Numbered from the stretch's first letter, positions 32,501 to 41,088 are shown. The stretch is 64,000 nt of DNA from HK1 sp965202875 (GCA_965202875.1 OZ241870.1:1116001-1180000); one strand, 5' to 3'. Notes: generated by a model not told the origin, from the sequence alone. A program made the numbers and translations.

Positions 32501-33306
32501 TTCGCGAGCTCCTTGAGAACGGGGTTGTCGGTGGCCTCGGCGAGCTGCTTCCAGGACCGGGCCGCGTCTTCGTCCCTGCCGATCTTCTCCATCGCCCGGG
32601 AGCGAGAGAGGTAGTAGGTCTCCCGCCAGCTTCCGGAGCGGAGCACGTCCACGTGATCGGGGTTGCTCTCCGGGTCGTTTGTCCAGCCGTCCAGGGCGTC
32701 GAAATCCGCGAGCCCGTCCCCGGCGCCCCCGAAGATCGACGGCATGCCGAGATAGGTGGAGCCGCGGATGAGCCGGACGACCGGGTCCCGCGGCGCCGCA
32801 TCGACCGCCGCGTCCAGGTTGGAGAAGGCTTCCCGGACGTGGTAGAGCCGCACGAAACCGGGCCCCGGGACGATCTGCAGCAGTCCCTGGATCGGATAGT
32901 CGCGGGCCGCCAGCGCGTGGGCCGAGCCCCGCCACGCGCGGGCGAGGGTGAAGTCGGGCATCTGGTCGAGCACCTTGCCGAAGGCGTCGATGGCCGCGTC
33001 GGACCACGCCGGATCCTCGGTCACGGAGGCAAGATGCCAAGCCGCCAGGCCGGCCGAGAAGGGGTCTCCGTGCGGGCCGTTCTCCTCGTTCCAGATCGGC
33101 TCATACTCCGCGATCTGCCCGGCCCGCCATGCCTGCTCGGCCTTCTTCACGCTGTCGATCTCGCCAGCCGGCGCCATGGGCGCGATCTCGGGCGCCCCGG
33201 ACGCGCAGCCGGCGATCAGGGAGCCGTATCCCGTCGCCAGCACCCCTGCCGCCAGCCAGGACCCCAGCAGGGTGCGGCCGATGGTTCGCGCCTCAGGCGT
33301 TCGCAT
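32467..33306 (-). CDS. TPR-containing lipoprotein
   Basis: This 279-residue protein has a lipoprotein signal: hydrophobic LLGSWLAAGVLATGYGS, then the lipobox LIAGC at residue 34. Two to three TPR-like helix pairs follow (WSDAAIDAFGKVLDQMPDFTLARAWRGSA). The central SNLDAAVDAAPRDPVVRLIRGSTYLG matches the exported TPR protein at 27887-28513. It probably sits on the periplasmic face of a membrane as an assembly or transport factor. Its start overlaps the FeeM-like gene, and its end overlaps the chain-length-factor-like gene by 34 bases. Confidence 0.75.
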   Translation of the reverse strand: MRTPEARTIGRTLLGSWLAAGVLATGYGSLIAGCASGAPEIAPMAPAGEIDSVKKAEQAWRAGQIAEYEPIWNEENGPHGDPFSAGLAAWHLASVTEDPAWSDAAIDAFGKVLDQMPDFTLARAWRGSAHALAARDYPIQGLLQIVPGPGFVRLYHVREAFSNLDAAVDAAPRDPVVRLIRGSTYLGMPSIFGGAGDGLADFDALDGWTNDPESNPDHVDVLRSGSWRETYYLSRSRAMEKIGRDEDAARSWKQLAEATDNPVLKELAKWHRISLGASQ

Positions 33307-34597
33307 TCTGAATCTCCTCTGCGTTGCGTTTCGGAAGGAAGGGGACGTTGAACATCTCCCGGACGGTGAGGTGCTTGAAGAAACGTTCCATCACGTAGGG
33401 GGCCAGGACCCCCTGCATGTCGGTGGACGTGCCGCTCTGCACGTCCATGCGCACCATGTCCGCCAGGTTCATCATCATCGGCAGCACCTCGAGCCCGTAT
33501 CCGGTGGAATGCTCGTCCGGTGACACGTAGGGCTCGTCGCGCAACGCCGTGAAGCCGATCTTTTCGTACATCTTCGCCTGGAACTCGAACGAGTCGTTGA
33601 AGATGAAGTGGACGCGCCTCTCGGCCGCCGCCTCGATGACACACTTGAAGAGCCCCTTGAGCAGCACCGGATTCATGCGGTGGCGCCGGCCCACGCCGAG
33701 ACGGCCGACCTCCGCGATCGGGCCCTCGCGGCGCCACGGAGCCAGATCGATCCCGGCTTCGCTCTCGATGGGCAGGCCACGCTCCATGTGGTCGAAGAAG
33801 ATGCAGATCCCGCCGGCGGGCCGCTCGCCGGAGAAGGCGAGGAAGGGCAGGAAATCGTCCTGCCACTTCGCGTTGGAAGCGCGATGCTCGCGGAGGATGG
33901 CTTGCGTATCAAGTTTCCGGCGCATGCCGAGCGCCTTCTGGAGATCAGCGCGGTACGCATCGGCGACGACCTTGTAGAAGATCTCCCGATCTTCCGGGAT
34001 CACCGCCTCGCGGAAGGAGTACCCTTCGAGCTCGAAGCGGGGCTGCCGCTCGTGGGCCGATCCCATCGAGACGAAGTTCAGCCACATCGTGGCCAGCACC
34101 CCGAACACCATCAGGACCAGGGGGCAGTAGAGGAAGCCCGGCCCCGGGATCAGGAGCAGCGCGGCAAGGCCGGCCGCGAAGTGCAGCCCTCCCCACATGA
34201 GCGACATCGTGCGGTGCAGCGGCGGGAAGCCGGCCCTCCCCGAGTAGAAGGCGGTGAAGGGCCGGCCCGCGAGCAGCAGCGCGAAGATCAGCGCCGCCAG
34301 GGTCCAGTACACGGTGGGGGAGAACCAGGCCATCCAGGACGGGTCCTCGAACCGGTCGCGGGCGAGCGCGAAGATCAGGTAGAACGCGGTCATGACCCGG
34401 GTGATCGGGGAGGCCACCCCGATCCGCCGTTCATAGGCCCACAGGGCGATGTAGAGCGAGGCGGCGATGTACGGCGCCACGGCCAGCGGCGTGAAGTAGA
34501 TCGTGACGATCGTCGCCGGCATCACGGCGAGGCTCGCCAGCATCAGCCGGACCATCGCGCGCAGCCTTGCGCCCGAACATGCCGCCTCGGTGCTCAT
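33293..34597 (-). CDS. Membrane protein with C-terminal FeeM/GNAT-like acyltransferase domain
   Basis: The 434-residue protein starts at ATG 34597 with GGGAGG upstream. Residues about 15-180 hold five or six membrane segments (MLASLAVMPATIVTIYF, TAFYLIFALA, AALIFALLLAG, GLHFAAGLAALLLI, VLMVFGVLATMW). From about 190 a soluble domain resembles the N-acyl amino acid synthase (FeeM) branch of the GNAT fold: FREAVIPEDREIFYKVVADAYR, IAEVGRLGVGRRHR, LLKGLFKCVIEAA, and FEFQAKMYEKIGF near the end. FeeM enzymes move an acyl chain from an ACP to an amino acid. With two ACP genes close by, it may attach the operon's acyl chain to an amine at the membrane. The fold assignment is by pattern only. Confidence 0.6.
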   Translation of the reverse strand: MSTEAACSGARLRAMVRLMLASLAVMPATIVTIYFTPLAVAPYIAASLYIALWAYERRIGVASPITRVMTAFYLIFALARDRFEDPSWMAWFSPTVYWTLAALIFALLLAGRPFTAFYSGRAGFPPLHRTMSLMWGGLHFAAGLAALLLIPGPGFLYCPLVLMVFGVLATMWLNFVSMGSAHERQPRFELEGYSFREAVIPEDREIFYKVVADAYRADLQKALGMRRKLDTQAILREHRASNAKWQDDFLPFLAFSGERPAGGICIFFDHMERGLPIESEAGIDLAPWRREGPIAEVGRLGVGRRHRMNPVLLKGLFKCVIEAAAERRVHFIFNDSFEFQAKMYEKIGFTALRDEPYVSPDEHSTGYGLEVLPMMMNLADMVRMDVQSGTSTDMQGVLAPYVMERFFKHLTVREMFNVPFLPKRNAEEIQNANA

Positions 34598-34608
34598 GGA
34601 ACCTCCCT

Positions 34609-35598
34609 TCAGCCCAGGCTGTTGAGGATGGACCGGCCCAGGAAGGCCGGGGCGGACACCGTCCTGCCGGGCCGCCGGGTCCCGCCGACGGCGCAGGAGA
34701 GGCCCGGCATCCCCAGGTCCTCGACCAGGTAGGCGAGCGCCACGGCCTTGCCGAGGGTGTCCGAGAAGACCGCGGACTGGACGCGGCCGATGTCGCGGTC
34801 CTCGACGAAGACCGTCTGCCCCTGCAAGCCCGCGGCCTCCCCGTCGACCACCATGAGCACGCATTTGCGCTCGAGCGAGCTCTTCTTCCGCTCCAGCGCT
34901 CCGGCGGCTCTGAGGTGCTCCTTCCGGAAATCGACCATCCACTGGAGGCCGGCCTCGAAGACCGAGGCGTCCGGCGGGACGTCCCGCTCCCGGCTGATGG
35001 TCCCCATCTCGGTCATCATGATCGGGAGCGCGTCCTCCCCGACCATGAGCGCGTCGCCGTCCCCGGCCTGCTTGAGGGTCTCGATCACCGCCTGCTTGCC
35101 GGCGCTTTCGCCGAACAGGTAGAGCTCGTACTCCCCGAAGTACCCGATCCGCGCCGCCAGCACCGCCGGCGTGCCGATCGGCAGGGCGTTCAGGAAGGCG
35201 ATGGACTGCACCTCGTCCCCGAACGCCTTCAGGGCCACCGCCTCGGCTTCCGGCCCGATCAGGGCCAGGGCGAACTGCTCCTCGCGGACGTCCCGAAGCG
35301 TCGCGTTGCGCCCGGAGGCGCCTTCCTCCAGGGCGGACCGGATGGCGGACCGGTCGGCGGGCTCGCCGATGATCCGGAAGCCCTCCTCCAGCGCGATCAG
35401 CCAGACGATGGCGTCGACCCCGCCTTCCGGGGACGGGATCAGGGTGTTCGCGGCCCGCCCTTCGAGCAGCTCCCGAACGTTGCAGCCGACGACCGCGTCG
35501 AGCACGTCGCCCGCTTCCGGCCCGGACAGATCGAACCGGGCCCATTCCTGGAGGTCGGCCAGCCCTGCGTGGCCACGCATGCGTTGGTAGTCGGACAT
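34609..35598 (-). CDS. GcvT-like (aminomethyltransferase fold) protein
   Basis: The 329-residue protein starts at ATG 35598, overlapping the ACP stop. It follows the GcvT fold: FDLSGPEAGDVLDAVVG, then DAIVWLIALEEGFRIIG, then ARIGYFGEYELYLFG, and GLQWMVDFRKEHLRAAGAL (the equivalent of the folate-binding G-x-G-x-x-F-v-x-x-x-K block). The C-terminal part has the barrel VLMVVDGEAAGLQG. Family members transfer one-carbon units with tetrahydrofolate. A role inside a fatty-acid/polyketide operon is unusual; it may methylate or demethylate the product. Confidence 0.7.
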   Translation of the reverse strand: MSDYQRMRGHAGLADLQEWARFDLSGPEAGDVLDAVVGCNVRELLEGRAANTLIPSPEGGVDAIVWLIALEEGFRIIGEPADRSAIRSALEEGASGRNATLRDVREEQFALALIGPEAEAVALKAFGDEVQSIAFLNALPIGTPAVLAARIGYFGEYELYLFGESAGKQAVIETLKQAGDGDALMVGEDALPIMMTEMGTISRERDVPPDASVFEAGLQWMVDFRKEHLRAAGALERKKSSLERKCVLMVVDGEAAGLQGQTVFVEDRDIGRVQSAVFSDTLGKAVALAYLVEDLGMPGLSCAVGGTRRPGRTVSAPAFLGRSILNSLG

Positions 35599-35900
35599 CA
35601 CGCGATCTCCTCTTCGGTTTGACGGGACATGATCAGGTCCACGATCGAGTTGACGGAGCGGATCTCCTGCATGTCGCCGTCCTCGACGCGGATGCCGAAT
35701 CCGCCTTCGACGGCGACGACGATCTCCAGCGCGTCCACCGAATCGAGTCCCAGCCCCACTCCGAAGAGCAGGCAGTCGTCCGGGATCTCGTCGGGCTGCC
35801 GGTCGAGGCTCAAGCGCTCGACCAGCGTCTCCTTGAGACGGTGGGTCAGATCCCTGCGCCGTTGCGCGTAGGCGCGTACTTCTGCAAGCGTAGTGGTCAT
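35598..35900 (-). CDS. Acyl carrier protein
   Basis: The 100-residue protein contains FGVGLGLDSVDALEIVVAVE, with the phosphopantetheine-accepting Ser in DSVD near residue 54. This is followed by FGIRVEDGDMQEIRSVNSIVDLI. The helical layout and DSx motif match stand-alone acyl carrier proteins. It is one of two in the operon and shares an ATGA overlap with the ketoreductase before and the GcvT-like gene after. Confidence 0.88.
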   Translation of the reverse strand: MTTTLAEVRAYAQRRRDLTHRLKETLVERLSLDRQPDEIPDDCLLFGVGLGLDSVDALEIVVAVEGGFGIRVEDGDMQEIRSVNSIVDLIMSRQTEEEIA

Positions 35901-36646
35901 CAGACGTAACTCCCTCCACTGATGTTGATGCCGGTGCCAGTGACGAAGGTCGACAGATCGGAGCCCAGGAAGACACAGGGGCCGGCCACTTCCTCGGGCC
36001 GGCCGAAGCGTTCGAGGGGGATGATCCGGCGGAGCTTCGCCTTCTCGGCCGGCGGCATGCGCCTGGTCATCTCGGTGTCGATCACACCGACGAACAGGGC
36101 ATTGGCCAGCACGTTGAACTTGCCCGCCTCGCGGGCAAGGGACTTCGTAAAACCCATGATTCCGGCCTTCGCCGCCGCGTAGTTGCATTGGCCGGGCCGG
36201 CCGGACAGGGCCGAGACGGAGCTGACGGAGACGACGCGGCCGCTGCGCTGCCTCATCATCACCCGCACCGCTTCGCGCGAGCACTGGTAGACGCCGCGCA
36301 GGTTGACCGCGAGCACCTCGTCGAACTCCCGCTCGCTCATCATCACCAGCGGCTTGTCGCGGACGATGCCGGCGTTGTTGACCAGGACGTCCAGCCTGCC
36401 GAACGCCTCCACCGCCTTGTCCGCCAGCGCTCTCGCGGTGGCCGCCTCGGTGACCGAGCCGGGCACCGTCTCGCAACGTCCGCCCAGATCCCGGATCGCC
36501 GCCGCGGTCCCGGCCAGCGCCTCGGATGGGCGGGTGGCGTTGAGCACGAGGCAGGCCCCCTGTCTCGCGTACTCCAGGGCGATGGCGCGGCCGATCCCGC
36601 GCGAGGCGCCGGTGACGATCGCGGACTTGCCTTCGAGGAGCTTCAT
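35900..36646 (-). CDS. 3-oxoacyl-ACP reductase (FabG-like)
   Basis: The 248-residue SDR starts at ATG 36646 (MKLLEGKSAIVTGASRGIGRA). It has the NADPH motif T-G-A-S-R-G-I-G, the NNAG motif and the catalytic Ser-Tyr-Lys set (SSVSALSGRPGQCNYAAAKAG). IDTEMT and the C-terminal GTGINISGG are normal for FabG. It reduces 3-ketoacyl-ACP to the 3-hydroxy form. Overlaps with thioesterase and ACP genes are four and three bases. Confidence 0.92.
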   Translation of the reverse strand: MKLLEGKSAIVTGASRGIGRAIALEYARQGACLVLNATRPSEALAGTAAAIRDLGGRCETVPGSVTEAATARALADKAVEAFGRLDVLVNNAGIVRDKPLVMMSEREFDEVLAVNLRGVYQCSREAVRVMMRQRSGRVVSVSSVSALSGRPGQCNYAAAKAGIMGFTKSLAREAGKFNVLANALFVGVIDTEMTRRMPPAEKAKLRRIIPLERFGRPEEVAGPCVFLGSDLSTFVTGTGINISGGSYV

Positions 36647-37101
36647 CGGACCACCTCCAGCCCACAGGCCGGCACGCCCGCCCGCAACTGCCCGAAGACG
36701 TCCCGGACGTCCTCGGGGTAGAGGATCGGCCGCCCGCTGAAGCGATCCATGCACACGAGCTCGGCCCGTACCGTGCAGACCAGGGTGCGCCCGCGGCGGA
36801 TGCGGCTGAGCCACGTCGAGCTGGCCGCGCCGAGCTTCTCCACCTTGGTCCGGATGGTGAGCCGATCGTCGAACAGCGCGGGGACGTGGAACTTCATGTC
36901 CACGGAACGCAGCGCGAGGCCCAGGCGGCGCTGCTCGAACAGATCGCCCACGTCGAGCCCCACCGCGCGCATGAGCTCGTTGCGCCCCCGTTCCGCCATC
37001 TCGAGGTAGCGGGGGTGGTAGACGACGCCGCCTGCGTCGGTGTCCGCGAAGATCACCCGGCAGGTGGTGACGGCCGCTGCCGGGGTGGCGATATTGCTCA
37101 T
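36643..37101 (-). CDS. 4HBT/YbgC-family acyl thioesterase
   Basis: The 152-residue hotdog protein has VIFADTDAGGVVYHPRYLEMAERGRNELM near residue 17, with the catalytic Asp in DTDAGGVVYH. The signature T-D-x-x-G-x-V is that of 4-hydroxybenzoyl-CoA-thioesterase/YbgC enzymes. It could release or proofread chains on the ACPs. It overlaps the fused ketosynthase gene and the ketoreductase gene by four bases each. Confidence 0.9.
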   Translation of the reverse strand: MSNIATPAAAVTTCRVIFADTDAGGVVYHPRYLEMAERGRNELMRAVGLDVGDLFEQRRLGLALRSVDMKFHVPALFDDRLTIRTKVEKLGAASSTWLSRIRRGRTLVCTVRAELVCMDRFSGRPILYPEDVRDVFGQLRAGVPACGLEVVR

Positions 37102-39527
37102 GACGCGCCCCTCTCGAAGATGAATGCGAAGCCGTCGCCGACCAGGTCGCAGCCGGCGGCCAGTACGTGGCGCGGGGCATCCCCGCCGCCCTGCAGGGAC
37201 GCCAGTGCCGCCGCGACGGTCATCAGCGGGCCGCAGGAAGGGGCGAAGCCGAACACCTCGTCCGGACGGACGATCGGCGGCGGCGCGTCTGCGAACACCG
37301 CACGCAGGGCGTGCCGGCAGGCGCGGCGCACCGGCGCGACCCCCCGGTCGAGGAGGCTGACGAGCCCGACGTCCGCCGCGGCGACCTCGGCCATCCGGCA
37401 GGCCGCGTCGATCGCCCGCCGCAAGCCTCCGCCGTCGCGCGCCACCGACAGATCGAGGGGGTCCTGAAAATGTGCCCAGCCGGCCAGTCGGGCCACGGTG
37501 CGCACGCCGCGCGCCCTCGCGCTGGACGCCCGTTCCAGGGTGAGCGCCGCCGAGAACTCTCCGAGGGCGAGGGCCCGGCCGCAACGCTTCTCCGCCGCCT
37601 GCCGCACGACCCCGGCGCAGCGGTAGATCTTCAGGAGCCGTGGCGAGAGCTCGTCCCCCGAGACCATGGCCACGCGATCCTGACGGTCGTCGCGGGCCAG
37701 ATCGGCCGCGTAGGCCAGACCCGCCGCGGCGCCGCAGAGCGTGGTCGTGTACCCCGTGACGCCGAACGCCAGCGAGCAGGCGCTTCCCGTCGCATTCATC
37801 GTGGTCATCGGGAAGTAGTGCGCGTTCGCGAGGGCGGGGTCGCCGTCGAACACGCTTTCCATGTACTTCTCGGTCGGCTTCTGGGCGGCGAAGACCACCC
37901 CGCTGACGAGACCGGATCGCGGGTTGTGGTGGAAGACGGCCCGGTCGTCCCCGAGCGCCTCGGCGAGGGCGATGACGGCGTAGCGGGTCGCCGGCGCGCC
38001 GCGGGAGAAGGGCTTGAGCACGGGATCGGTCAGGCGCGTCCGGGGGCAGTACGCGGCGCCGACGCCGCTTTCCGGCTCCTCCCCCGCCAGGGCGCCGCCC
38101 GCTGCCAGAGCCTCCCGGAAGCGGGCGGCGCCCGGGCCGGCGGCGCTCATGACGCCGACCCCGATCACCATGACGGCGTCGGGCCGGACGGCGCGCGGGC
38201 GACGCGCGGCCTCCAGGCTCCGGTCCCGACCCACCCGCACGATCAGCGAGCTGTTGTTGCCGCCGAAACCGAAGTTGTTGACCATGATGGTGCCGGGCCT
38301 GCCCTCGCGAGGTGCGTTGCGTACGTAGTCGAGCGACTCGCACCCCTCGCGGATCGCGTCCATCCGCAGGCCGTGCGGAACCACCCCGGCGCCGGCGAGG
38401 AGCAGGGAGGCGATCAGCTCGAGGATGCCGCTGGCCCCCAGCGTGTGGCCGAAGAAGGACTTGGTGGAGCTGACCGGCGTGGCGTCGCCGAACAGCCGGC
38501 GCAACGATCGGGATTCGGCCGCGTCGTTGGCCTCCGTGCCGGTGCCGTGCGCGTTGACGTAGTCGACGTCGGTGGCGCGGAGGCCCCCGTCTTCGAGGGC
38601 GGCGATCATCGCCTGCTCGCTCCCGGCGCCTTCGGGGTCCGGCGCGGTGGCGTGGTACGCGTCCCCGGACAGGCCGTAGCCCAGGATGCGGGCCAGGGCC
38701 GGCCCGCATCCGGGCATCTCCAGATCCCCCCGCTTGAGGACGACGATGCCGGCGCCTTCCCCGAGCGTGAGGCCGCTGGGCTCGGAGAAGGGCGCGGTCT
38801 TCTCGCGGGAGAGCGCCCGCAGGGCGTTGAACCCGGCCATGACCGAGAGGGACACCGTGTCGGACCCGCCGGCGATGACCAGATCCGCCTCGCCCCCGCG
38901 GATCAGGTCGGCGCCGATGCCCACGGCGGAGTTGGAGCTGGCGCAGGCCGATGACACCGTCAGCACCCGTCCGCGGGCGCCGCTCAAGCGTTTGACGACC
39001 GAGGTGCAGTGGGAAACGAGAGACGCCGCCACGATCCGGGGGCGGACCCGATCCCACGCCTGCCGGAGGACGTACCGGGCCACCTCCTCGGTGCGCACGA
39101 GGCCGCTGTGGGAGCTGCCCAGACAGACGCCGATCCTCTCCGGATCCAGATCCCGCGGGTCCACGCCCGCCTGGCGGATCGCCTCCCGGTACGCCTCGAC
39201 GGTCAGAAGCGTCGCGCGATCCATCCAGGCGCGCGCGTCCGCGTCCATCTCCACCGGGACCTCATCGCCGAAGCTGCTGGCCAGATCGCCGAGGAAGCGG
39301 TAGTCGCCGAAGCGGGCCTCCTTTCCGATGGAGTCGCGTCCGTCGAGCAGGGCCTGCCTCATCTCCACGCAGTTGCGCCCGAGCGGGGAAAAGGCTCCCA
39401 TCCCGACGACCGCGACCTCGTGGTTCGGGTACACGCCGCCAGACGCCGCGTTCAATCCTCTGCGGAGCGGGTGTTCGCCGGCGAAGGCCGCGGCGCCGCG
39501 CTCCCGCACGCGCGCTCCCCGCTCCAT
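37098..39527 (-). CDS. Fused ketosynthase / chain-length-factor-like pseudo-ketosynthase
   Basis: The 809-residue protein starts at ATG 39527, behind GGAGGTGGAGGA. Residues about 35-430 are a complete ketosynthase with Cys-195 in VSSACASSNS, His in NAHGTGTEAND and His in FFGHTLGASG. From about 450 (VMVIGVGVMSAAGPG) a second ketosynthase-like domain follows. Its active-site loop is changed (TTTLCGAAAGLAYA), and the two histidines are absent (GLVSLLDRGVAP, VFGFAPSCGP). An active KS joined to a dead KS imitates a KS-alpha/chain-length-factor dimer in one polypeptide. In most type II systems the two are separate genes. Confidence 0.88.
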   Translation of the reverse strand: MERGARVRERGAAAFAGEHPLRRGLNAASGGVYPNHEVAVVGMGAFSPLGRNCVEMRQALLDGRDSIGKEARFGDYRFLGDLASSFGDEVPVEMDADARAWMDRATLLTVEAYREAIRQAGVDPRDLDPERIGVCLGSSHSGLVRTEEVARYVLRQAWDRVRPRIVAASLVSHCTSVVKRLSGARGRVLTVSSACASSNSAVGIGADLIRGGEADLVIAGGSDTVSLSVMAGFNALRALSREKTAPFSEPSGLTLGEGAGIVVLKRGDLEMPGCGPALARILGYGLSGDAYHATAPDPEGAGSEQAMIAALEDGGLRATDVDYVNAHGTGTEANDAAESRSLRRLFGDATPVSSTKSFFGHTLGASGILELIASLLLAGAGVVPHGLRMDAIREGCESLDYVRNAPREGRPGTIMVNNFGFGGNNSSLIVRVGRDRSLEAARRPRAVRPDAVMVIGVGVMSAAGPGAARFREALAAGGALAGEEPESGVGAAYCPRTRLTDPVLKPFSRGAPATRYAVIALAEALGDDRAVFHHNPRSGLVSGVVFAAQKPTEKYMESVFDGDPALANAHYFPMTTMNATGSACSLAFGVTGYTTTLCGAAAGLAYAADLARDDRQDRVAMVSGDELSPRLLKIYRCAGVVRQAAEKRCGRALALGEFSAALTLERASSARARGVRTVARLAGWAHFQDPLDLSVARDGGGLRRAIDAACRMAEVAAADVGLVSLLDRGVAPVRRACRHALRAVFADAPPPIVRPDEVFGFAPSCGPLMTVAAALASLQGGGDAPRHVLAAGCDLVGDGFAFIFERGAS

Positions 39528-39625
39528 TCCTCCACCTCCGTTCGTCCCTTCTTCCGCCCGTGGAAAGGGTGCATGGGCACCATGGGCATCACGGGCGCGG
39601 AGGGTGTGCCGCTCGCGGACGCAGC

Positions 39626-40432
39626 TCATCGCAGGAGGCCTCCATCGACGCGCTGGACCGCGCCGTTGCAGTACGAAGAGGCGCCGGAGGCGAGGAACCA
39701 GGCCGCCTGCGCGACCTCGGCCGGTTCGCCCATCCGGGGCGAGGCGCTCGCGGCGAGCACGTGGGTGTACATTCCCGGTTCGAGCGCCTCGACCATCCCG
39801 GTGCGGATGAAGCCGGGCGCGAGCGCATTGACCCGCACCCCGCGACGGCCGAAGTGCCGCGCGAGCAGCCTCGTGGCCCCGATCAGGCCGCCCTTGGTGG
39901 CCGCGTAGGGGACCTGGCCTTCCTTGCCCGTCACCCCGGCCATCGACGCCATCATCACCACCGCGCCGCCGCGCCCCGCCCGCGCCGAGGCGACGAGAGA
40001 CGGCGCCGCCTGGAGCGCCAGCATCACCGGGGCGGACAGGTTCGCCCGGATCAGGCCGGCGTACCCCCCGGGCGGCAGGGTCGCGAAGGCCCCGTCATGG
40101 GTCCCGCCGGCGTTGTTGATCAGGACGTCCAGGCGGCCGTAGCGGGCGAGGACCCTGCCGACGAGGGTGCGGCACGCCTGTGGATCCTCGAGGTCCGCGC
40201 GGAGCATCTCCGTCTCGGCCCCGATGCCCGCCAGCTTCTCCCGGGTCTCGACGGCCGCCGCTTCGTCGGAGCGGTAGGCCAGGGCGAGCCGGCAGCCCTC
40301 GCGCGCGAACCGCTCCGCGATCGCCCGCCCGATGCCGCGCGTCGCACCCGTGATCAGGACGACGCCGGCGCCTGCATTGCTCTTTGCATTGCTCTTTGCA
40401 TTGCTCCCCGCGTTGTGCGTCGTCGTGCTCAT
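39626..40432 (-). CDS. 3-oxoacyl-ACP reductase (second FabG-like)
   Basis: The 268-residue SDR starts at ATG 40432. Its N-terminus is extended by SNAKSNAKSNAG, produced by a 12-base tandem repeat. VVLITGATRGIGRAIAERFA then gives the cofactor motif. NNAGGTHDGAFA, the Ser-containing MMASMAGV and YAATKGGLIGATRLLARHF carry the catalytic residues, and VDGG closes the protein. It differs clearly from the ketoreductase at 35900, so each may serve its own ketosynthase. It overlaps the degenerate SDR gene by four bases. A gap of 98 bases separates it from the fused ketosynthase gene downstream. Confidence 0.92.
   Translation of the reverse strand: MSTTTHNAGSNAKSNAKSNAGAGVVLITGATRGIGRAIAERFAREGCRLALAYRSDEAAAVETREKLAGIGAETEMLRADLEDPQACRTLVGRVLARYGRLDVLINNAGGTHDGAFATLPPGGYAGLIRANLSAPVMLALQAAPSLVASARAGRGGAVVMMASMAGVTGKEGQVPYAATKGGLIGATRLLARHFGRRGVRVNALAPGFIRTGMVEALEPGMYTHVLAASASPRMGEPAEVAQAAWFLASGASSYCNGAVQRVDGGLLR
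40374..40409 (-). repeat. Three 12-bp tandem repeats in the second FabG gene
   Basis: GCATTGCTCTTT appears twice exactly and once as GCATTGCTCCCC, in frame. It encodes the SNAK-SNAK-SNAG extension ahead of the Rossmann motif. Each unit adds four residues. Confidence 0.9.
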
Positions 40433-41088
40433 GCCGTCATCTCCATCACGCCGTTGCCGAGGCAGAGGACGCCGCCGTTGGCGGGCGTGTCGCCTTCGAG
40501 CAGGGAAAGAAGGAAGCGGACGTAGCCGTCGATCCCGATCGGGCGGTAGCGCAGGGCATAGACCTTCAGCCTCTCCCGGCGGGACCGCCACGCGGACTCC
40601 TCAGCCATTTCCCGCGCGGGCTGGCAGACCACCGTGTTGAAGCCGAGGCCCATCCGCCCGTACTCCTTGGCCATGGACTTCAGGGCCGCGGCCCGGGCCT
40701 GGTTGGCGACGGGGGTCTGGGGAAGACCGAGGATGCGGGCCGCGGCGTCGTCGATGCAGAGCGCCAGAAGCTGCCCTTTCCCCGCCGGCATCATGGCCTG
40801 GATCGCCGCCCGGCAGTCGGCGAGAAACGCCGTCGTCTGGCGGTGGAGCGCGTCGGCGAAGGCGAGCGCCGCATCCGGCACGGCTTCCGCCTCTTCCACG
40901 AAGGCGGCCTCGTCGAGGCGCGGCTCGGTCAGCACCACGCCGCAGGGGGTGGTCCCGGCCAGGGCCGCGCCGAGGCCGCCGCCCGCAGAGGCGTCCATGG
41001 CGTGGCCTCCCCGGCTCCGCCAGCCGGCGGCGAGGGCTTCGCCCAGCGCCGTGTCGATCCGATCGAAGAACAGGATGCGTGCAGACAT
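40429..41088 (-). CDS. SDR-fold protein with degenerate catalytic motif
   Basis: This 219-residue protein begins MSARILFFDRIDTALGEALA, where other SDRs would carry T-G-x-x-x-G-I-G; that motif is absent. Around residue 135 it has QARAAALKSMAKEYGRMGLGFNTVVCQP, which follows the SDR helix after Y-x-x-x-K, but the tyrosine is not present. The C-terminal G-G-V-L-C-L-G-N-G segment resembles the SDR substrate loop. It is probably a non-catalytic or altered ketoreductase partner. A gap of 30 bases follows the ACP gene, and ATGA couples it to the next. Confidence 0.6.
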   Translation of the reverse strand: MSARILFFDRIDTALGEALAAGWRSRGGHAMDASAGGGLGAALAGTTPCGVVLTEPRLDEAAFVEEAEAVPDAALAFADALHRQTTAFLADCRAAIQAMMPAGKGQLLALCIDDAAARILGLPQTPVANQARAAALKSMAKEYGRMGLGFNTVVCQPAREMAEESAWRSRRERLKVYALRYRPIGIDGYVRFLLSLLEGDTPANGGVLCLGNGVMEMTA

